Assembly (NCBI RefSeq): GCF_039539445.1 | Contig: NZ_BAABDD010000003.1 | Span: forward strand, 248,001 to 312,000 | DNA length: 64,000 bases | Direction of reading: 5' to 3' | DNA from: Salinactinospora qingdaonensis | Lineage (GTDB): Bacteria > Actinomycetota > Actinomycetes > Streptosporangiales > Streptosporangiaceae | Shown here: positions 41,735 through 49,779 of the stretch, in pieces | How the letters are laid out: each line of letters starts with the position of its first letter | Position numbering within the stretch: position 1 is the stretch's first letter | Notes under the pieces: model-generated | What the model saw: only the letters and a program-made list of their open reading frames with translations | The model's database searches: none | Told to the model about the DNA's origin: nothing | Made by a program: the position numbers and the translations under genes

Positions 41735-42903
41735 CCGAATACCACCCGGGGGCGCGGCTCGCCCGCGCCCTCACCGCTACAGGTGCGATCCAGGACCCCG
41801 CCTGGCACCGCGCGGTCCTGGCGGTGCCCCGCACACTGTTCATCCCACACCGGGTGTGGGTGTCCTCCCGCGACCATCCCGGCTGGTACCGCCCCGTCAC
41901 CAGCGACGACCCCGACTACCAACGCTGGGTGGATGAGGACTGGGCACTGATGACCCAGATCGACGACGGCCACCCCTGCGGAGAGGGGGAGTGGGGACGG
42001 TTGCCGACCAGCAGCATCTCCCAACCGTCACTCGTCGTGGAGATGCTGCAAACCCTCGATGTCACCGAGGGGATGCGGGTGCTGGAGATCGGCACCGGCA
42101 CCGGCTACAACACCGCCCTGTTGTGCGAACGCCTCGGGGACGAGAACGTCGTCTCGATCGAGGTGGACCCCGACGTGGCCGCGCAGGCCCGCGCCAACCT
42201 GCACAGTCTCGGCTACAAGCCCACCCTCCTGGTGAGCGACGGCACAGCCGGCGCCCCCGAGCAGGCGCCGTTCGACCGTGTGCTGGCCACCGTCGCCGCC
42301 CACACGGTGCCACCGGCCTGGATCACCCAGACCCGCCTTGGCGGGGTGATCGTCACGCCCTGGTCCACGTGGTTCTCCTCCGGCGTGCTGCTACGGCTGG
42401 AGGTGGACCACGGGGCCGCACGCGGGCGGATCGTGGGGGACGCTCCCTTCATGATGCTGCGTGACCAGCGATCGACGTTCCGGCCCTGGCACGAATACGT
42501 CGACGACCACGACCCGAGGGCCGTGACAGGGGAGACCACCACGAACCCCAGGTGCATCGCCGACCGCGACGACGGCTGGCGCCTCACGGTCGGCCACCTC
42601 GTCGAAGGTGTGGACTTCGTGTCGTACGAGGCCAAGGACGACTCCGGCGAAGCCAGCGTGTACGTCTACGACCGCGGCCGCCAGACGGGCTCGTGGGCGC
42701 TGGGAGAGTACACCCCCGCCGGGGAGGTGTACGAGGCGGTCACGTGCGGCCCGCGCGACCTGTGGGCCGAGATCGGCGCCGCCCGCCGAGCGTGGGAGGC
42801 GGCCGGTCGTCCTGGACGGGACCGGCTCGGCCTTACCATCACTCCCGACGGGCAGCACAGCCTGTGGGTCGACACCCCCGAACAGGTGCTGTCCGGCGAT
42901 TGA
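41731..42903 (+). CDS. Protein-L-isoaspartate O-methyltransferase-like RiPP methyltransferase
   Basis: 390 aa. The SAM-binding motif is VLEIGTGTGYNTALLCERLG, followed by VSIEVDPDVAAQARANL and VSDGTAGAPEQAPFDRVLATVAAHTVPPAW; the upstream SSISQPSLVVEMLQ resembles the PIMT active-site loop. N-terminal LARALTATGAIQDPAWHRAVLAVPRTLFIP and a C-terminal domain of about 170 residues match the methyltransferases that accompany ATP-grasp, FxLD or imiditide RiPP systems rather than housekeeping PIMT (about 210 aa). No ATP-grasp or lanthionine enzyme is nearby, so it would act alone on the 47-aa peptide, methylating Asp to trigger aspartimide formation. Confidence 0.75.
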   Translation: MTEYHPGARLARALTATGAIQDPAWHRAVLAVPRTLFIPHRVWVSSRDHPGWYRPVTSDDPDYQRWVDEDWALMTQIDDGHPCGEGEWGRLPTSSISQPSLVVEMLQTLDVTEGMRVLEIGTGTGYNTALLCERLGDENVVSIEVDPDVAAQARANLHSLGYKPTLLVSDGTAGAPEQAPFDRVLATVAAHTVPPAWITQTRLGGVIVTPWSTWFSSGVLLRLEVDHGAARGRIVGDAPFMMLRDQRSTFRPWHEYVDDHDPRAVTGETTTNPRCIADRDDGWRLTVGHLVEGVDFVSYEAKDDSGEASVYVYDRGRQTGSWALGEYTPAGEVYEAVTCGPRDLWAEIGAARRAWEAAGRPGRDRLGLTITPDGQHSLWVDTPEQVLSGD

Positions 42904-43104
42904 CGCGCGCCCTACCGCCGGTCGCCAGTGGCCGTCTCCAGGCAGGCGTCACGGCGCGAGATCACCGACGGGAAGGCCCTTGTGGTCTCGCGGCGGTCCC
43001 ACTGTGCGGGTGATATCGAGGCGCTCGTATCCCGCTTGTTTCCAGGGAGGTGAAGGCCCTTCGGGGCCTGCTTCCGCGTTCGAGGGGGCGGGTAGGCACC
43101 GGGC

Positions 43105-43521
43105 ATGCGTTGGACTCCCGAGCAGACGCGCGAGGCCTTCGCCGAGAGCCGCGTCGCCCGCCTGGCCACGGTGGCCGCAGACGGCCGGCCCCACCTCGTA
43201 CCGGTCACCTTCGCCGTGGCCGGCGACACGATCGCCATCGCCGTCGACAACAAGCCCAAGTCCACGAAGAACCTGAAGCGGCTGGCCAACATCGAGGCCA
43301 ACCCGAAGGTGTGCCTGCTCGTCGACCACTACAGCGACGACTGGGAACAACTCTGGTGGGCCCGCGCCGACGGCACGGCCCGCATCATCCACGAAGGCAC
43401 CGAACGCGACCACGCGCTCGACCGGCTACACGAGCGCTACCCGCAGTACCGCGATGATCCCCCTGACGGCCCCGTGATCCTCGTCGACGTCGACCGCTGG
43501 TCCGGCTGGTCGTTCCGGTGA
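43105..43521 (+). CDS. PPOX-class F420-dependent oxidoreductase, Rv0121 type
   Basis: 138 aa split-barrel flavin/F420-binding protein: EAFAESRVARLATVAADGRPHLVPVTFAV at the start, DNKPKSTKNLKRLANIEANPKVCLLVDHY and the W-rich phrase DDWEQLWWARADGTARI that typifies the Rv0121c-like family. Such proteins bind F420 or a related cofactor. Substrate unknown. It ends 74 bp before a bidirectional terminator shared with the convergent regulator gene. Confidence 0.85.
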   Translation: MRWTPEQTREAFAESRVARLATVAADGRPHLVPVTFAVAGDTIAIAVDNKPKSTKNLKRLANIEANPKVCLLVDHYSDDWEQLWWARADGTARIIHEGTERDHALDRLHERYPQYRDDPPDGPVILVDVDRWSGWSFR

Positions 43522-43594
43522 GGCACCGCAACTCTCGTGGGCGTCACCATGGCGCGCTACGATTCGTGCGGGAACATCCGCCAGGGATGTGCGT

Positions 43595-43618
43595 AGCCCC
43601 TCGCTTCGGCGAGGGGCT
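43595..43618. terminator. Bidirectional terminator between convergent genes
   Basis: AGCCCCTCGC (43595-43604) and its complement (43609-43618) flank a TTCG tetraloop; TTTC follows. It serves the PPOX gene from the left and the UTRA regulator from the right. Confidence 0.8.
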
Positions 43619-43626
43619 TTCGTGTG

Positions 43627-44439
43627 TCAGAACTGGTCGCTACCGGCTACTTGTCCGATGGGGAACGTGTGGCGGCTGGCGGCGCAGATGGTCTCCAGCG
43701 CGTGGATCGGGACGTCGTCCGTGCTCGTGCTCACGCGCAGCACCTGGATGACCCATTCGCCGGGCACGTCGAGCAGGTCGGCTTCGTAGGGTGTGGGCGG
43801 CCGGGCGGTCAGCGTCTCGGTGGCGTGGCTGAACACGTGGCCGAGATCCTCGATCGCGGCCTGGAGGGTCGGCAGCACGAACCCTTCACCGTCGAGCCGG
43901 GTCCCCTCGGCGATGTCGAGGCGGAAGAACGAGGTCGAAATCCGCACGGGCACCTCGTCGGCCCAGAACATCTTCCGGCGGGCGATGACGTCGTCGCCGG
44001 GTTCGATGTGCAGCCCGGCGGCCACGTGGTCGCTGGCGGGCTCGCGGCCGATGAACAGCATCTTGCGTTCGGGGGTGAGTCCTTGGCGCTCGGCTTCGCT
44101 GAGGTAGAGCGACTTCGAGCCGCGCACCGCCGGCGGTGTCGGTAGCGCGCGCTCGACCAGTACTCGCGGCCGGGGCTCTACGGGGCCGGTTGGCGCCTGA
44201 TGTTCGGCCTCTCCCGACACCTTCTTCATCTGGCTCACACGACCGGGCGTGACGCCGAGATGGCGGGCGATCTCGTCTTGGCGCATCCCCGCCGCCTGGG
44301 ACTCAACGATGGCGGCGCGGCGAATCCGGGACAGTTCGACGGACTGTCCTTGCAGCGTCGCCATCGCACTCGATGCCGCGCGGGCACGGTCGAGTGGGTC
44401 TGGGATGGCTGCGATCTCGTGCAGTGTCCTCGCATCCAC
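43627..44439 (-). CDS. UTRA-domain regulator with sigma-70-r4-like HTH
   Basis: About 270 aa. The N-terminal part is not a GntR winged helix but a simple helix-turn-helix (RRAAIVESQAAGMRQDEIARHLGVTPGRVSQMKK) of the sigma-70 region 4 type, followed by a linker and a UTRA ligand domain (HVAAGLHIEPGDDVIARRKMFWADEVPVRISTSFF, then GEWVIQVLRVSTSTDDVPIHALETI). GTG 44439 has AGAGGA upstream; GTG 44475 is an alternative start. The ligand is probably a small metabolite. It sits beside the XRE/DUF397 pair. Confidence 0.75.
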   Translation of the reverse strand: MDARTLHEIAAIPDPLDRARAASSAMATLQGQSVELSRIRRAAIVESQAAGMRQDEIARHLGVTPGRVSQMKKVSGEAEHQAPTGPVEPRPRVLVERALPTPPAVRGSKSLYLSEAERQGLTPERKMLFIGREPASDHVAAGLHIEPGDDVIARRKMFWADEVPVRISTSFFRLDIAEGTRLDGEGFVLPTLQAAIEDLGHVFSHATETLTARPPTPYEADLLDVPGEWVIQVLRVSTSTDDVPIHALETICAASRHTFPIGQVAGSDQF

Positions 44440-44691
44440 GGCGTGTCGTCCTCTGCTTTCGAAAAACCCACGCACACTTTAGCCCCCCCCTATTGCACGT
44501 AGCGTGAGGAAGGGGCTACGACCACGACACGCACGGAAATTCAACCCCTATAAGGTGGCCCTGGCCATGGCAAAGGTTGATGTCGTATCGCGCGCCGCGA
44601 AGTCACCAGCGGGGAGGGGCGCGTTTCCAGCGGAAATCTCCCCTGCTGTCCTGTATGCTGTGCGGCGATGCCCTAGCGGCAACTCAGGTGC

Positions 44692-44727
44692 AACGGTCCC
44701 CTCGCCCAGTTGGGTGAGGGGACCGTT
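44692..44727. terminator. Terminator downstream of the DUF397 gene
   Basis: AACGGTCCCCTC (44692-44703) pairs with GAGGGGACCGTT (44716-44727), with an inner CCCA/TGGG stem. It lies 16 bp beyond the DUF397 stop on the minus strand. The 44476-44691 stretch contains no convincing gene. Confidence 0.75.
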
Positions 44728-44742
44728 TGCTGTCCGGTCGAC

Positions 44743-44925
44743 CTAGAGCCGACCGCCCTTGACGGCGTCGACGAACGCGCGCCACTCCTCGATTGCGAAC
44801 GAGAGGTGTCCCTGCTCGCGGTTCTGAGAGTCGCGCACCGCTGCCCCGGCGGGAAGGTCAGCAACCTCTACGCAGTTCTGGTTGCGATTGCTGTAACTGC
44901 TCTTGCGGAACTCAGGTGCTTCCAT
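44743..44925 (-). CDS. DUF397 protein
   Basis: 60 aa with the DUF397 signature: FRKSSYS at 6-12, NCVEVADLP, AVRDSQNREQGHLSFAIEEWRAFVDAVKGG. DUF397 proteins are small actinomycete partners of DUF5753-type XRE regulators and act as their antagonists in several developmental and antibiotic systems. It lies 2 bp downstream of the XRE gene, the standard arrangement. Confidence 0.93.
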   Translation of the reverse strand: MEAPEFRKSSYSNRNQNCVEVADLPAGAAVRDSQNREQGHLSFAIEEWRAFVDAVKGGRL

Positions 44926-44927
44926 GA

Positions 44928-45779
44928 CTACTCTTTCATTATGGCTTCGATGAGTTCAGCGCTTTGCACCGTGCTCATCGCGGCGCCCTGGATTTCACCG
45001 AAGATCGCGACGCAGTCTGCGACTTCTTCTTCGGTCTCCTCGAAGAGTCCCGCTCCGACACTGTCGGTGTAGACGATCGGCAGATCCAGGGGTTCGGGGA
45101 AGTCCAGGATGGTGAACGGGCTACCGAGCGCGGCATGCGCCCCTGCTGCAAACGGTAGAACCTGGATGTCTATGTTCGCAGACTGCCCTACTCTCAAGAG
45201 GTAGTCGAGTTGCCCACGCATTACCTCGACGCCACCAATCGGGCGCCGGAGTGCTGCCTCGTCGATGACGGCCCACAGCCGCGGCGGCTTCTCAAACCGG
45301 TTCAGAATCTCGCGCCGCGAGACCCGCGCCTCCACCTGACGCTTGATGTGGTCAAGCGACGTATACCGGCCGCCGCGGAACACCGCCTCGGCGTAATCGG
45401 GTGTCTGTAGCAGACCGGGTACGGTCGCCACCTCATAGGTCCTGATCAGTGACGCCTCGGTCTCGAAATCCGGCAGCGGTTCACTCCCGAAGATGTCCCT
45501 GTACTTCCACCACCACCCTTTGTGCTTCGCCTCTCGCGCGAGCTGATGCAGAGCCTCACGCGTGGCCGGATCGTCGACGCCGTACAGCTCCATAAGCGCG
45601 TCAAGATCGGCTGGTTTGACCGTCTTGAGCTCGCTTTTCTCCATCCGCCCGAGCTTGGCGCGTGCCCACTTCAAGCGAGTGCTCGCGCCGTGGAGCGTGT
45701 ACCCGGCGTCCTCACGCATGCGCCGGAGCTGCTTGGAAAGGCGTCGACGCCGCACGGATGGGCTGTAGGGGCGTGCCAT
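44928..45779 (-). CDS. XRE regulator with DUF5753 domain
   Basis: 283 aa. Helix-turn-helix at residues 12-65 (LSKQLRRMREDAGYTLHGASTRLKWARAKLGRMEKSE) and DUF5753 from about 95 onward (EASLIRTYEVATVPGLLQTPDYAEAVFRGG, then EAALRRPIGGVEVMRGQLDYLL). Together with the adjacent DUF397 gene it forms the actinomycete regulator/antagonist pair. It is divergent from the four-gene cluster at 45909, with an AT-rich intergenic region that probably holds its operator. Confidence 0.93.
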   Translation of the reverse strand: MARPYSPSVRRRRLSKQLRRMREDAGYTLHGASTRLKWARAKLGRMEKSELKTVKPADLDALMELYGVDDPATREALHQLAREAKHKGWWWKYRDIFGSEPLPDFETEASLIRTYEVATVPGLLQTPDYAEAVFRGGRYTSLDHIKRQVEARVSRREILNRFEKPPRLWAVIDEAALRRPIGGVEVMRGQLDYLLRVGQSANIDIQVLPFAAGAHAALGSPFTILDFPEPLDLPIVYTDSVGAGLFEETEEEVADCVAIFGEIQGAAMSTVQSAELIEAIMKE

Positions 45780-45908
45780 GGGATGCAGTCTAGTGCGACA
45801 AAAAAATAAGGGATTCTCTGTTTTTTGGTTGCACCAAGCGCTCCTCTCCCCTAATGATGGTAGCTACCTGAGTTGCCCATACCTTTATCCAGTTAGGAGG
45901 GGCATCCC

Positions 45909-46169
45909 GTGCGACTATTATTGACGCTCGGTAGTCTCATCTTGCTCTGCGTGCTGCTGGCGTGTGCGTTGGTGCCGCCGGCGCCGCGTGCTTGCGGTCC
46001 GGTGTCTGTTGTGGGGCGTCGCCGTGTGGTGGCGCGGCAGGCGCGTTATCTCCTGCGCCGTTACTGTGAGTGCCCGCGTGGGGCCGCGCGGGTGCGCCCC
46101 TACGCGCTCACGCCGGTGGCCACGCCCGCGCCCGTGGCCGTGGTGGAGTCGGGGGAGGTGGCCCGGTGA
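45909..46169 (+). CDS. Small membrane-anchored protein (86 aa)
   Basis: N-terminal hydrophobic segment LLLTLGSLILLCVLLACALV, possibly a signal anchor or lipoprotein signal (LACA), then a basic cytoplasmic-like region with two Cys (YCECPRG). GTG 45909 follows GGAGGGG. First of four translationally coupled genes (all 4-bp overlaps) divergent from the XRE/DUF397 pair. Function unknown. Confidence 0.65.
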   Translation: MRLLLTLGSLILLCVLLACALVPPAPRACGPVSVVGRRRVVARQARYLLRRYCECPRGAARVRPYALTPVATPAPVAVVESGEVAR

Positions 46170-46579
46170 ACGCGCGCCCGGTTTCCACTGACCTCGTTCT
46201 CGCCATCCGCGACGTCCTCGACCGGTACGGCTACCGTTCGGCCGATGTCCGCTCGCTAGGGGCTGCCGCGGCGGTGGTGGCTCGCCTGGTCGAGGTCTAT
46301 GAGGGCCAGGCCCACCCCGGCACGCCCCCACCGGTGGTCGTGAGCGGCGATCGGCTCGCCGCGCCCGGGGCGGTGCGGGTCAGCACCGGCGGCTATGTCG
46401 ACGAAGCGCCCCACGAGGTCCGGCTCCGCCTGGGACCGGCCTGCCTCGTCCTGGCGGGCACGAGCGGCACCGAGGCCGCCACCCGCATCGCCGCCGCCGG
46501 CGCGGTGGCCGGCGACATCCTCACCGCGAGCCAGCCCGCGGGCGGCGCACCCGCCCCGAGGAACGGGGGCCACCGATGA
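46166..46579 (+). CDS. Hypothetical protein (137 aa)
   Basis: Begins with a helix (STDLVLAIRDVLDRYGYRSADVRSLGAAAAVVARLVEVYEG), then strand-rich sequence (PVVVSGDRLAAPGAVRV, VRLRLGPACLVLAGTSGTEAATRIAAAGAVAG). No recognised family. GTG 46166 overlaps the previous stop by 4 bp and GGGGGAGG precedes it. Second gene of the coupled cluster. Confidence 0.65.
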   Translation: MNARPVSTDLVLAIRDVLDRYGYRSADVRSLGAAAAVVARLVEVYEGQAHPGTPPPVVVSGDRLAAPGAVRVSTGGYVDEAPHEVRLRLGPACLVLAGTSGTEAATRIAAAGAVAGDILTASQPAGGAPAPRNGGHR

Positions 46580-46866
46580 GTGCTACACGCACACCCCCAC
46601 CCCCGGGCCAGGCCCACCGGCCGGACACTCACACCGGCCCGGCCCGGCGCTGGGGCCGCTCCCCCGAGCACCTGCACGCCCACGCCGCCGTAGCGCGGTT
46701 ACAGGCCCAGTGTCCGCAGGTGATCGTGTGGTACGGCGAAACCAGTGGCTGCTACTACCTCATGGATGCCCGCGGCCTGCACATCCGCCCCAGCCTCGAA
46801 GGGCTGCGGCTGCTGGTGTGGTGGCACGTCCACCGGCCCCACCCGCACACGGGGGCGGGCCGATGA
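46576..46866 (+). CDS. Hypothetical protein (96 aa)
   Basis: A Pro/His-rich first third, then a compact part (HAHAAVARLQAQCPQVIVWYGETSGCYYLMDARGLHIRPSLEGLRLLVWWHV). Overlaps both neighbours by 4 bp. No recognised domain; the strand-turn-strand segment with YGETSGCYYL is reminiscent of small substrate-binding or toxin-partner proteins, but that is not an assignment. Confidence 0.6.
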   Translation: MSATRTPPPPGQAHRPDTHTGPARRWGRSPEHLHAHAAVARLQAQCPQVIVWYGETSGCYYLMDARGLHIRPSLEGLRLLVWWHVHRPHPHTGAGR

Positions 46867-47219
46867 GGGCACCCCACCAGGTACGCACCGTGGCCACCCT
46901 CGACGAACTCGCCTGCTGGGCACGCGCCATGGACACCCCCGTCGAACTCGCCTGCGACAACGCCGAAGGTCAGGTCTATGCCGCCCACAGCGACCACATG
47001 TCGGTGATGTACATGACCACCAATCCCACGATCACGCTGCACGGCGGCCCGCTCGACGGCGCACAGATCGCCGTCGAGGCCGACCTCGCCGCCCTGCTGC
47101 CGCCAGGGGCAGCCGGGATCGTCTTCGCGACCGAACACGCCCGCGGCTGCTACCGCCCGATCCTGGGCCGCTGGACCTACACCGGCCCGCCCCGACCCGA
47201 CACCGACGACGCCAACTAG
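46863..47219 (+). CDS. Hypothetical protein, paralogue of the 304-510 gene product
   Basis: 118 aa in two parts. Residues 1-55 (VRTVATLDELACWARAMDTPVELACDNAEGQVYAAHSDH) resemble the remainder of small island proteins; residues 58-118 (TITLHGGPLDGAQIAVEADLAALLPPGAAGIVFATE onward) match the 68-aa protein at 304-510. The left-island gene is therefore the second half alone. Last of the four coupled genes, followed by a 15-bp-arm hairpin. Confidence 0.65.
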   Translation: MRAPHQVRTVATLDELACWARAMDTPVELACDNAEGQVYAAHSDHMSVMYMTTNPTITLHGGPLDGAQIAVEADLAALLPPGAAGIVFATEHARGCYRPILGRWTYTGPPRPDTDDAN

Positions 47220-47304
47220 CAACCCACGACCGGGCCGCCCGCCCACCGCCGTCGCCACACCCCCCGAAGCACGGCGCGCCGGATACGGCGGGCGGCCCCC
47301 AACC

Positions 47305-47348
47305 GGCGGTCTGGCCGTGAACCACGGAGGGGGCACGGCCAGACCGCC
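47305..47348 (+). terminator. Terminator of the right small-gene cluster
   Basis: GGCGGTCTGGCCGTG (47305-47319) pairs with 47334-47348 (15 bp). The arm differs by few bases from the hairpin at 188-231 in the left island. Confidence 0.7.
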
Positions 47349-47370
47349 CACTCGTCTGCCGGGCAGGGCT

Positions 47371-47470
47371 GGGTTGTTGTTTTTCGGATGGCTGGGGTGT
47401 GGGGTGCAAGGGGTGGTCGTTGTCCGCTCGTGCCTCGATCGCTTCGCGATCTCGGCAGCCCCGCGGGGCG
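47371..47470 (-). repeat. Long copy of the dispersed element
   Basis: Begins with GGGTTGTTGTTTTT (identical to the ends of the element at 30043-30197), continues with GGATGGCTGGGGTGTGGGG, then the 35-bp palindrome (47425-47459) and a short CCCGCGGGG stem. This appears to be the most complete single copy in the window. Confidence 0.7.
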
Positions 47471-47639
47471 ACAGCGGGCGCGCTCACCCGCCTGCGCCCA
47501 CCGCCGGCCCTCGCCGTGATCACGGGCCACTGGACACGAACCCCGCAGTCACCGCCTCACCAGGCGAAACGCTGCCGGTTGAACAACTGCCGCCCCTCGG
47601 CCTCGATCCTCACCCGGACCACAAATCCGCGACCGGCAC

Positions 47640-48075
47640 CGCAACAGCCTGCCGGTGGACGGGATCGACCCGTGCTCCATCGACGTCTGCCTCATCACGC
47701 ACTTCCACGCCGACCACTTCTTCGACATCATCTTCCTGCTCCTGGAGCGGGCACTACAGGGTCCCCGCGAGCGCGAACCGGTCCTGATCGGCCCCACCGG
47801 TTTCGCCGACCGGGTGAGCCAGCTCTTCGAACTGAGCTACCCGGGCGTGTGGGACGACATGAAGGGCAAAGTCCACCCCCGCTACGTCGAGTTCGACCCC
47901 GCCGAGGGCGGCGAATGCGTTGAAGGCGGCTACACCATCCGCACCCTTCCCATGGAGCACGCGGTCCCGGCGCTGGGCTATCGCATCGCCGATCCGGCGG
48001 GCGCCGTTCTGGACTACACCGGCGACACCGTGCGCTGCCCCTCCGTCGACGCGCTCGCCGCCCCTTTCGGGAAAC
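47640..48075 (+). pseudogene. Metallo-beta-lactamase-fold hydrolase remnant
   Basis: The frame shows the MBL metal motif THFHADH at once near its N-terminus, then LSYPGVWDDMKGKVHPRYVEFD and TIRTLPMEHAVPALGYRIADPAGAVLDYTGDT, all family-typical. The N-terminal strands and the GxGT loop before the HxHADH motif are missing, and after GDTVRCPSVDALAAPFG the frame runs into the antisense of the SDR at 48089. It is truncated at both ends. Family members hydrolyse esters or process RNA ends; this copy is probably inactive. Confidence 0.7.
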
Positions 48076-48088
48076 AGCGCGTAGGCCC

Positions 48089-49033
48089 TCATCCCCCGGA
48101 CAGGGCGCGGGTGGCGCCGGTGAGGGTGGCGCCGCCGTCGAGGGTGAGCAGTTGGCCGGTGAGCTGCGCTCCTGCCGGGGTGGCCAGGAACGCGACCAGC
48201 TCGGCCACCTCGGCCGGCCGGGTGTCGCGGCCCAGCGGGGTTCGGGCGAGGACGTCGGCCAGCACATCCGGCGGTAGCTCGTGGCGCACGCCCTCGGTGA
48301 GCACCGTTCCCGGGGCGATGCAGTTGAGGCGGACGCCGTCCGGCCACCACCGCCCGGCCAGTTCCCGGGTCATCCCCAGGGTGGCCGAACGGGCCGCGGC
48401 CGAGTGCGACAGGTTGGGGATGCCGTTCTCCGGTGCCGACAGCGAGATCGTGGCCACGCTGCCGCCGCGCTGAGCCAGCCACGGCAGTGCGGCCGTGGTG
48501 AGGGTGGCGATCGCGGTGAGGTTCAGGTCGATGACGCTGTTCCAGCCCCGGCGCGACAGCTGCCGCGCCGGGGCCACGAACTGGCCGCCGGCGTTGTTGA
48601 CCAGGAGCTGGAGCCCGTGCTCGCGGCCCACCGAGGCGACCAGTTCGGCCGCCTGCGCGCGGTCGCGCACGTTGACCGGTCTGGCCAGGAACCGCCCGGC
48701 CGGGGCGGTGGCCGCGGCCAGCTCGCCGGTGTTCTCCAGGGTGGCCGCCGTGCGCCCCACCCCCACGACCAGCGCGCCCAGCGCGGCCAGCCGCAGCGCC
48801 ACCGCCCGGCCGATACCGGTTCCCGCGCCGGTGACCAGCGCCGTCATCCCGGCCAGGGCGCCGGGCCGCACCACGTGGCAGGTCGTGTCTCCGGTCGATT
48901 CGGCCGCGTCCGGTTGGCCGCTCTCGGCCGGTCCGGCCGTGGCCCCCGGCCGCTCGGCCGCCTCCGGTGGGCCGCTGCCACCCGGCGCGTCGGCCGCGTC
49001 CGGCCGCTCGCCCTCGCCTTGCCCGCCGGTCAT
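48089..49033 (-). CDS. SDR family protein lacking the Tyr-Lys pair (dienoyl-CoA reductase-like)
   Basis: 314 aa with a disordered Asp/Pro/Gly-rich first 55 residues. Rossmann motif GAGTGIGRAVA, NNAGGQFVAPA and ISLSAPENG are present, but at the catalytic position where SDRs have Y-x3-K this protein has S-A-A-A-R (NLSHSAAARSATLGMTREL). The Tyr is also Ser in 2,4-dienoyl-CoA reductase-like SDRs (SASAK); the Lys-to-Arg change is additional. It overlaps the next SDR by 4 bp. Probably an enoyl- or dienoyl-CoA reductase, or non-catalytic. Confidence 0.8.
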   Translation of the reverse strand: MTGGQGEGERPDAADAPGGSGPPEAAERPGATAGPAESGQPDAAESTGDTTCHVVRPGALAGMTALVTGAGTGIGRAVALRLAALGALVVGVGRTAATLENTGELAAATAPAGRFLARPVNVRDRAQAAELVASVGREHGLQLLVNNAGGQFVAPARQLSRRGWNSVIDLNLTAIATLTTAALPWLAQRGGSVATISLSAPENGIPNLSHSAAARSATLGMTRELAGRWWPDGVRLNCIAPGTVLTEGVRHELPPDVLADVLARTPLGRDTRPAEVAELVAFLATPAGAQLTGQLLTLDGGATLTGATRALSGG

Positions 49034-49779
49034 GGCCGGGCCAATCCGGCGGTGAGGCCGCCGTCGATCGGGAGCACGGCACCGGTCACGTAGGAGGCCG
49101 CGTCGCCGGCCAGCCAGCACACCATCGCACTGATCTCCGTCGGGTGGGCGGCGCGCCCGATCGGGTGGGCGCGCTCGAAACCGTCGGTGTCGAAATCGAT
49201 CATGCCGGTGCGCACCAGCCCCGGGCATACCGCGTTGATGCGGATGCCCTCGGCCGCGTACTCCAGAGCGGCACTCTTGGTGAGCCCGGCGACACCGTGC
49301 TTGGCCGCGGCGTAGGCGGCGGCTCCGGGCACGCCCCGCAGGGCCGCGCCGGAGGCGGTGTTGACGATGGCGCCGCCGCCTTGGGTGCGCATCCGGGTGA
49401 TCTCGGCCTGCATGCAGTAGAAGACACCGGAGAGGTCGACGTCGAGGACCCGCTGCCAGACGCGGCGCGGGTAGTCGGCGGTGTCGGCGGTGACGCCGGG
49501 AACGCCGGCGTTGTTGTGGGCGATGTCGAGGCGGCCGAAACGGTCGACGACCTCGGCGACGAGGCCGTCGACGGCGTCGGGGTCGGCCACGTCGACGCCG
49601 CGGCCGATGGCCGGGCCATGCTCGGCGGCGATCGAGGAGGCTTCCTCGGCGGCCCGGTCGGCGTCGCGGTCGGCGAGAACCACGCTGGCACCGGCCGCGG
49701 CCAGCCCCCGCGCGGTGGCCGCGCCGATGCCGGCGGCGGCCCCGGTGACGAGGGCGACCCGGCCGGTCAGCTCACCCAT
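49030..49779 (-). CDS. Short-chain dehydrogenase/reductase
   Basis: 249 aa classical SDR: TGAAAGIGAATARGLA, NNAGVPG, VNTASGAALRG and YAAAKHG (catalytic Tyr and Lys), PGLVRTGM and a terminal GAVLPIDGG. It oxidises an alcohol to a ketone or the reverse with NAD(P). The start at ATG 49779 was chosen because it gives a standard SDR N-terminus. Part of the second TetR-controlled cluster. Confidence 0.92.
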   Translation of the reverse strand: MGELTGRVALVTGAAAGIGAATARGLAAAGASVVLADRDADRAAEEASSIAAEHGPAIGRGVDVADPDAVDGLVAEVVDRFGRLDIAHNNAGVPGVTADTADYPRRVWQRVLDVDLSGVFYCMQAEITRMRTQGGGAIVNTASGAALRGVPGAAAYAAAKHGVAGLTKSAALEYAAEGIRINAVCPGLVRTGMIDFDTDGFERAHPIGRAAHPTEISAMVCWLAGDAASYVTGAVLPIDGGLTAGLARP

